Assembly: GCA_012845835.1 (NCBI GenBank)
Contig: JABAKD010000025.1
Span: forward strand, 31,750,314 to 31,814,313
Direction of reading: 5' to 3'
DNA from: Undaria pinnatifida
Lineage: Eukaryota > Sar > Phaeophyceae > Laminariales > Alariaceae
Length of the DNA stretch: 64,000 nt
Shown here: positions 57,985 through 64,000 of the stretch, one piece after another
How the letters are laid out: the number at the start of each line of letters is the position of its first letter
How positions within the stretch are numbered: position 1 is the stretch's first letter
Program-made: the position numbers and the translations under genes
The notes under the pieces: generated by a model
What the model was told of the DNA's origin: nothing
What the model saw: the letters and a program-made list of their open reading frames with translations, nothing else
Databases searched by the model: none

Positions 57985-58560
57985 GACCATGGGCCTTCGG
58001 AAAACGCTGTGACCATGGTAGCCAGTATATGGAGGGCCAGGCTGATTTCTGGCTGCACATAAATTTCGCGTTTGCGTCCGTGACACGGCAAACAACATTG
58101 AGACCGCGAACCCGGTTGGAAACACTGTTTTTGTATCGAGCGAAGGATATAGTGATATGCTGCATTTCGGATGTGATCAGGCGGCCTACATAGATCATGA
58201 GTATAGGTCCGTGGAAAACGCTGGTACCATCGTAGGCGATGTATGGAGTGCCAGGCTGAATTAACTTTGCATTTGGGCACGGTAAACGGTAAACAAAATC
58301 GAGACCGCGCGCAGGCTAGGTAGACGTTGTCATCATATCGAACGACGGACGTAGGGATGCCCTGTGTATTGGATATTATGAGGTGCCGGATATGACGTAT
58401 GAGTATAGGTTCGTGGGCCACGCTGATACTATCGTAGACAATGTATAGAGTGCCAGGATGAATTGCCACTGCACATAGATACACAGATTAGTCGTTGGCG
58501 GGGTACGGTAAAGGGCATACAAAATGAACAACGTGAATAGGGTAGGAGCATTTGTCAGGA
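57985..58560 (+). repeat. Tandem repeat, about 205-bp unit, nearly three copies
   Basis: ATGAGTATAGG.YCGTGG, ACGCTG.TACYATCGTAG, TGTATRGAGTGCCAGG.TGAATT and CGGTAAA..GCATACAAAAT words recur from about 57,985, 58,197 and 58,400. Frames across it have no domain. Confidence 0.8.
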
Positions 58561-60735
58561 TATTCTTGGTGGTGGCAGGATTTATAGCAGGTGCTTAGGA
58601 GGCGGTCTAGGTGTCTATATGTTGGCGCAGGCAGATGGAAATGGACTTCGTATCTCTTGCGGGGGACAATGAAATTTCACGAACCCCCCCGAAACACTTG
58701 TCGAAAATGTATACCGGTATATGTTTTCGAGTAGTTCGAATGAATTAACGCAAGGTTTATTCCCCTAACAAAACGTCAATGCCACATCCACGGTGTGCAG
58801 TGCAGGCTGCAACGGACGAAGTGTGCCTGAATTTTTGCGCCCCAGTACAATACTGTAATGTTTTTTTATCCCGTTGGGGTTAACGTTATGTTGAGGGGTT
58901 TTTCTCAGATGGCCGTTGTTTTCATTTCCGTAGCGTTATACTCGCGGCTGATACCTTCAGCTTCTGGGCCCCGCGGGCTACAAGCGCGGTATGGTGTCTC
59001 TGCACGTGTGACACGCCGTCATCTGGAGTGAATCGTGGTCCTGCTCGCGAGCTTGGCCAGAACTCCCGGAAAAATCTCAAAAATGTTGAAAATACTTCAT
59101 TATTACCCAACATTCTTGAATCTAAGGTAAACGCGCTCAGTCTCGCGATGCAGCCCAGTAAATACTGTAGTAAATACTGGTGTCTGTGGTTCATTCCTAA
59201 GTACAAACACAAGGATCGTACCAGTGTACTGGACGCTTTCCGAGACTCTATTTCAAGTCGAAAATAGTTAATACCTACTATGAATGACACTACCGACTGC
59301 AGTCAACACACCGAAGCAACATACAAATGTATCTTTCTGCGATGGATACCTGTAATCATACTGACTACCGATGTCGTGGTTGGCTGATTGCTATACACGA
59401 ATGTAGATATAATCGCGGCTAGTCAATAGCTAGCTACAATATATCTGCCTACGGCAATGCCCTCAGAACATCTGTGTTGGGCAACATTATAGCTAGGAAT
59501 GGAAAACCGGCAAACGCTTGTTTAAACCAAAACAAGGTCCACATAGCGACAAATGAGGGAGATATGGACATACCTTGAAGTACGTCGCCGAGGTGGTAGT
59601 AATCACACAGCACTAGAGCTTCAGTCAACGCCAGCGGCGCCCGTCTACACCGATGGGCCGCCGAGGGTGTTGCGGCGTGCGGAGGCAGGTGATCATCCCA
59701 ACGAGCCGTCCGGTGCACGAAGCTCTCCTGCCATTGAAGCGAGCGTTGAATTGCCCAACCGCCAGCGGTCCCATCGAACAGACTCTTATACCGTCACAAC
59801 AGAAGAAGCTAACGTGTATCGGTGGTGAACTGGAAGCCAAGGGATAATGCCTGGCGTCGAAAATTCATGGATACCACCAGATTCCCATCCAGAAGTGAGA
59901 CCGGGATAACAAGAAGAAATCCATCACTTGTAGCCGCCATCAGCCAGTCCTTGATGGGCAGCTTGACATCAAGGTGTGTGTTTACGGTCGACTCTTCGAA
60001 TCTCTTGATTTTTATGCCACGATAACTTGTGGCGTGATAGCACAGCGTGTCTGGGCGTTAAACACAGCTGCGAGTACGCACGAACGACGGACCATGGACA
60101 AAACGATTACAAGAAGAAAAAAACGAACATAAACGTTGTCCTTACAGTTATGTTCATCAGAGTACGACCCCTACTACTGGTCTTGAAAATATTTCCAATG
60201 CCTCAGTAGTGACTTCTTCGACCAGTTGAGTCGCCAATGGTCGAACTTGCTCGGATGAAATGGCGTCGAACATTCGGCATAAAGGTTACGGTTTAGCAAG
60301 ATTGCTTAATATGACGTCCATTCGATATTGCATTCCATTTTTTTGCGATAACATTCATGTTACTCCGTCATCAGTGATTCGCTTCAAAAAATGTTTGAGC
60401 GTTAAGTTGGATCAGCGCTAGCAGCAACGAATTGTTACGGTGTTAGGATTGGCAGCCCGTGGCGCGTATTGCAATGATAAGGGATTGACCGGTCGGAGTT
60501 CCTAGTTTCTACTTTAACGCACGTTAGACGGGTAAGGTATACGTTCCATTTCACGCTCACCTTACGTTCCGAGTGCTCTTCGATCGTACGGAGAGTGAGG
60601 GCCGTTTGCAACGAACGTGCAATTCACCAATCCTGACCGAATGTCACGCTTACCGTCGTTTTAAACTTCTGAAATATCGTTTTGTCTAAATCCACAATCA
60701 TGCTTTTTTAAAGGGAAATGCAGTTCTTGTCTTTT
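58561..60735. other. No gene recognised
   Basis: A 91-codon frame at 59,553-59,828 (+) and a 122-codon frame at 58,922-59,290 (-) have no recognisable domain. Nothing else stands out. Confidence 0.4.
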
Positions 60736-60739
60736 TAGC

Positions 60740-61155
60740 GGAGCACCGTGCCAGTGTCCACGGACCTCCACGGACAACCACCGAGCTTCCACGGGCTACC
60801 GTGGACCTCCCAAGGGATTCCACAGACATTCCACTGGATTCCGCGGAATGCCGCGGCAAGTAACGAAGCATCGTGGAAGCCCATGGCACAAGCCCTGCCA
60901 ATTTCCAAGAGCCATATCGCCGTGGCACTGTTCACGGCAATATCACCGGCAATTTTCACAAGAGCACCCACGGCAAAGCCGCGCTCACTCGTAGAAACGT
61001 AAACGGAAGCATCTACGGCATCGCCCAAGGACCTACCCACGGACAGGCCCACGGAAATCCCCACGAACATGACCACGGGAACGTCCGAGGACATCGAAAT
61101 GTGTAGTTCCACGGAAACACCCACGTCAAGACCCACAGCCACGCCCGCGGACACT
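60740..61155. repeat. CCACGGA-word minisatellite
   Basis: CCACGGACCTCCACGGA, CCACGGGAACGTCC and similar CACGGA words recur every 6-18 bases. It resembles the GGAAGC array at 19-20 kb in its CCACGGA core. Confidence 0.75.
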
Positions 61156-61202
61156 GAGTGTCTTGCATTATTCTTTGTTTCAAAACCATGGAACAAATAC
61201 GA

Positions 61203-61295
61203 ACCGTAACCTAACCCTAACCCGTTCTATTTACTACACGAGATACTATACTAGATACTATATAATACTAAATATTATACTAGATACTAAACCTT
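61203..61295 (+). repeat. Telomere-like patch and ATACTA repeats
   Basis: AACCTAACCCTAACCC at 61,207-61,222 is followed by ACTATACTAGATACTATATAATACTAAATATTATACTAG-like repeats. Confidence 0.7.
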
Positions 61296-61389
61296 TCGAA
61301 GTGCCCCCTATTGATGTCACTGGGGTATTTAAAATCGTTGTGAACGTCAAATAATGTGTATTGTTAGAACTAGACTAATCGTAAGATTG

Positions 61390-61760
61390 CGGTGACAATG
61401 GCCGCGGATGGCCACGGATGGCCGCGGATATTGCTGCCGTTGTACGTCCGCCGGACTTGAGGTGGAAAATGCCGCGGACGTCAGCTGTGATTGCCGTATT
61501 GCTCTGGCATCAGCCTCGGATGGCCGTGAAACTTCTTTCCACGGAAATTTCCACGGAAACCGACGTGGTAATCGCCGCGGACTGTTGTTGGTTGTCATGG
61601 TTAGTACGACGAGATTGCCTCGGACAGAAACGCGATACGTGCCGTGGCCACAACCGTAGCATTTGCCGTGGAAGTACCATAAGCCGTGGCACTCCCCGTG
61701 GAAGAACACGGATTTCCACAGTAGCCGTTGGAAACACCCACGGAAGTCTTGGAAGTTCCG
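61390..61760. repeat. GGCCGCGGA / CCACGGAAA minisatellite
   Basis: GGCCGCGGATGGCCACGGATGGCC and TTTCCACGGAAACC words repeat through the segment, a second patch of the CCACGGA family. Confidence 0.75.
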
Positions 61761-62645
61761 CTGCCATTGCTGCAGAACTTCGAGAAAAAGTCAAGTATTG
61801 TGCATCCGTGCTTTTTCGTCAGGAATCCTAAAGACTTTCACGTATCATGTCCAAATGTTTCTACGTCCAGATTTATGACAAAATAAGAAAAATATCGTGT
61901 CTTGCGGATGACGTGAGGCGGCCACAGCAATACCCTTACACTCCTGAACTCAGCAGGACTCCTCGGCCGGCATCGTTTTAAAATCCCGATGGGTATGGTG
62001 ACCCGAATTGAAGACATACCGAGAAGAGCAAATAATACTGGGGTGAACTACCTCGTACTGTGCGTGCATACTGCAGTCGGTGCAGCTGCCAAACGGCGGT
62101 TCCATGTTATGGTTCTTAGCAACCGGCAATAGCATGAATGCCAGTGAGTTTGGTCCCAGACGACACATCACTCCCCCAAACTAACCCACAAGATCGAAGG
62201 GACGGGCGGCTACGTGACAACAAAAAGAAGCAACAGAAAAATTGTCTATCACCAAGATATGGCCAGAAGTCCAAACATCCGCATGCATCATGTAATTAAG
62301 AATGAATCACAAACCAGAGAGCGACTCGATAACCACGCAGAAAACACTACACGCTAAATAATCCCCGCCCTTGATATATTTCATACACAACACAAAGATT
62401 CCGACTATACAAAACACATACATTGTCCAGATCGAATTCTAAGACAAAGGCCAGCATTATTAAACTTCGAGATATACGGATATATAATGACAAAAAACAC
62501 GTAAAGGAGTGTCGACCGCTGCCCCCCCTGTTAGTCCCCATGCCTCTCTTCCCCGCGAGCGACTTCGACTATCTCCACGGCATACATAGCAGCAGGTGCC
62601 CGCCCCACTTACCGCCCCGAGTATAACCATACGGGTACTACTGAA
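61761..62645. other. No gene recognised
   Basis: No conserved motif, repeat or convincing splice pattern is seen. Confidence 0.4.
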
Positions 62646-62879
62646 GACCAATGCTACGGTACCATAAGGAATTTGTTGTTCAGGGCCCTCTTTTGCAATG
62701 GCTCGGGGTGACTCATGCGAGTTACCCCCCTGTCCCTTGCGGTTATAGGCTTTCGTGCTGTTCGATATTTATTTTGTGTGTCTCCAATGGAATAGTTTGC
62801 TACGCTCCGCCAAACCAATCGCGTACAAGTGGTTTTGTCAGCAGTAAGGTACAGAGTCGCTCGTGTGAGTATGATATAT
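62646..62879 (+). mobile_element. 4-bp MITE relative, right end missing
   Basis: Left end GACCAATGCTACGGTACC, inner GGGGTGACTCATGCGAGTTACCCC and GTACAGAGTCGCTCGTGTGAG match the family palindromes. The right TIR is lost where the C-tract repeat begins. Confidence 0.6.
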
Positions 62880-63279
62880 TATTATAAAAATTAAAATACA
62901 CTCCAGCTGTGAGATCGAAGATTTCGTCGAAATTCATCTTTGCAAGCTGTGTGTGATACTCCGATCGCGCGCATTACGAGTTGTGTGTCCTCATTAAGGA
63001 TATAGGTCGGCGACTCCCCTTACAGCTACAGTGTAGCTATCAGGGTCAACAGGATGATTTTAGTCAGTCTGTGCGCGGAAACTATAAAACCCGTTTCTGA
63101 GGGGGACAAAATCTGACAGCTGTGAAGGCAAAGGGGGGGCCTGGTTTTGATCAAAAGCGAGCGGGTTTGGAGGGGGGCGGGGGGGGGGGGGGGGGGGAAA
63201 GGGCAATTTGTGCATGTAAGCTATAAATCCTTTCGAGGGGATAAATCTGACGGTTTTGGCACCAGTATATTATTGGGGG

Positions 63280-63312
<33 letters not shown>

Positions 63313-64000
63313 GGCGCGGGGGGGGGGGGGGGGCAGCTCGATATGTGCCTGGAAACTATACATTATTTCGAGGGGACAAATGTGACATTTTTGGAAATAA
63401 TACATCAGTTTATCGTGTATATTCTGGGGTAAGTCGTACAATCAGTGAGTAAAGAGAGGGTGGAGTGTTCGAGGGGGTGGGGTTGGGATGGGTTGGGGGG
63501 GGAGGGTGGGGGGTGGGGGCGGGGGCGGGGGGCGGGGGGGGGGGGGGGGAAGGGCTTTAGGTGAGGGGTTTGTTGTACGTGTGGTGCTAGGTCTAGGCGA
63601 AGGTGCGGGTGATGGGGAAGAAAGGGGCGTTCGAGGCGGGGGGGGGGGGGACACAGCGGCATGGATGGCTCTCGAAAGATAATGAGGTGATATCCTGTGC
63701 GTGAAGTGTTTATTAATGTGGCGGATTTCGATATTTGGTGGGGCGTTTGAGTAAGGGGGAGCAAGAGGGGGGGGGGGGGGGGGAGTTTTTTTAGAAGGTT
63801 TAGGTCACAAATAATATTCAAATACACTTCGGCTGTGAGATCAAAGATATGTATCAGCTTGTTATACGCGTGGTGCTAGGTCTAGGCGATCGTGTAGGTG
63901 GTCGGAAAAGAGGGGGCGTTGGAGGGGGGGGGGTGGGGGGGGGGTGGGGGGGGGGGGGGGGGGGGGGATATTTGAAACCTTTGTCATGGATGGTCAGAAA
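62880..64000 (-). repeat. C-tract dispersed repeat, copy G (reverse), runs off the window
   Basis: The reverse complement has the end module (CTCCAGCTGTGAGATCGAAG at 62,902), the core (63,000-63,050) and then G-rich tracts alternating with ACTATA.ATT.TTTCGAGGGGA modules. G runs over 20 bases occur at about 63,287 and 63,950, so local sequence is unreliable. Gly-rich frames are artefacts. Confidence 0.85.

Noticed and set aside
63405-63827. 140-codon Pro-rich minus-strand frame
   Set aside because: It is read from G runs of copy G of the dispersed repeat.

Overview
This is a repeat-rich window from a eukaryotic nuclear genome. The evidence is one multi-exon gene with GT-AG introns, two decayed Ty1/copia retrotransposons, the 5' part of a LINE, many TIR elements with target-site duplications, long C/G homopolymer tracts, minisatellites and interstitial TTAGGG-type telomere repeats. 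No operons, CRISPR arrays, tRNA or rRNA genes were found. Base composition and gene style suggest a stramenopile, possibly a brown alga. That is inference, not proof.

Layout. 0-0.7 kb holds a probable pogo-type transposase remnant. 3.3-5.7 kb is a four-level nested repeat: a C-tract repeat copy was hit by a TA-target element, which was hit by a MITE with a 4-bp target duplication, which was hit by another copy of the same MITE. 7.0 kb has an aspartic-protease-like relic. 7.4-12.6 kb has nothing I recognise. 12.6-18.05 kb is a copia element on the + strand, broken by frameshifts. 19.3-20.1 kb is an array of self-complementary GGAAGCTT-type repeats. 21-24.7 kb has MITEs and tandem repeats. 24.7-26.1, 29.6-29.9, 34.0-36.7 and 62.9-64.0 kb carry further copies of the C-tract repeat. 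30.7-33.1 kb is a MITE split by an insert that carries the start of a LINE endonuclease ORF and a nearly perfect ~590-bp-arm hairpin. 37.6-38.6 kb is a pogo/Tigger-like TIR element.

The one clearly real host gene runs from 43,558 to 57,794 (+). Ten exons, all with consistent phase, give a 625-residue secreted protein: signal peptide, Cys-rich N-terminal region, Thr/Pro-rich stalk, one six-Cys EGF domain, then a leishmanolysin-like (M8-type) zinc metalloprotease domain. Its fifth intron is about 9 kb because it houses a 6.75-kb copia element in antisense. Inside that element the integrase C-terminal part and the linker lie on the opposite strand to gag, protease, reverse transcriptase and RNase H, so an internal piece is inverted.

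Most of the DNA is therefore mobile-element debris, with one plausibly intact extracellular or cell-surface protease gene that tolerates a large intronic insertion.
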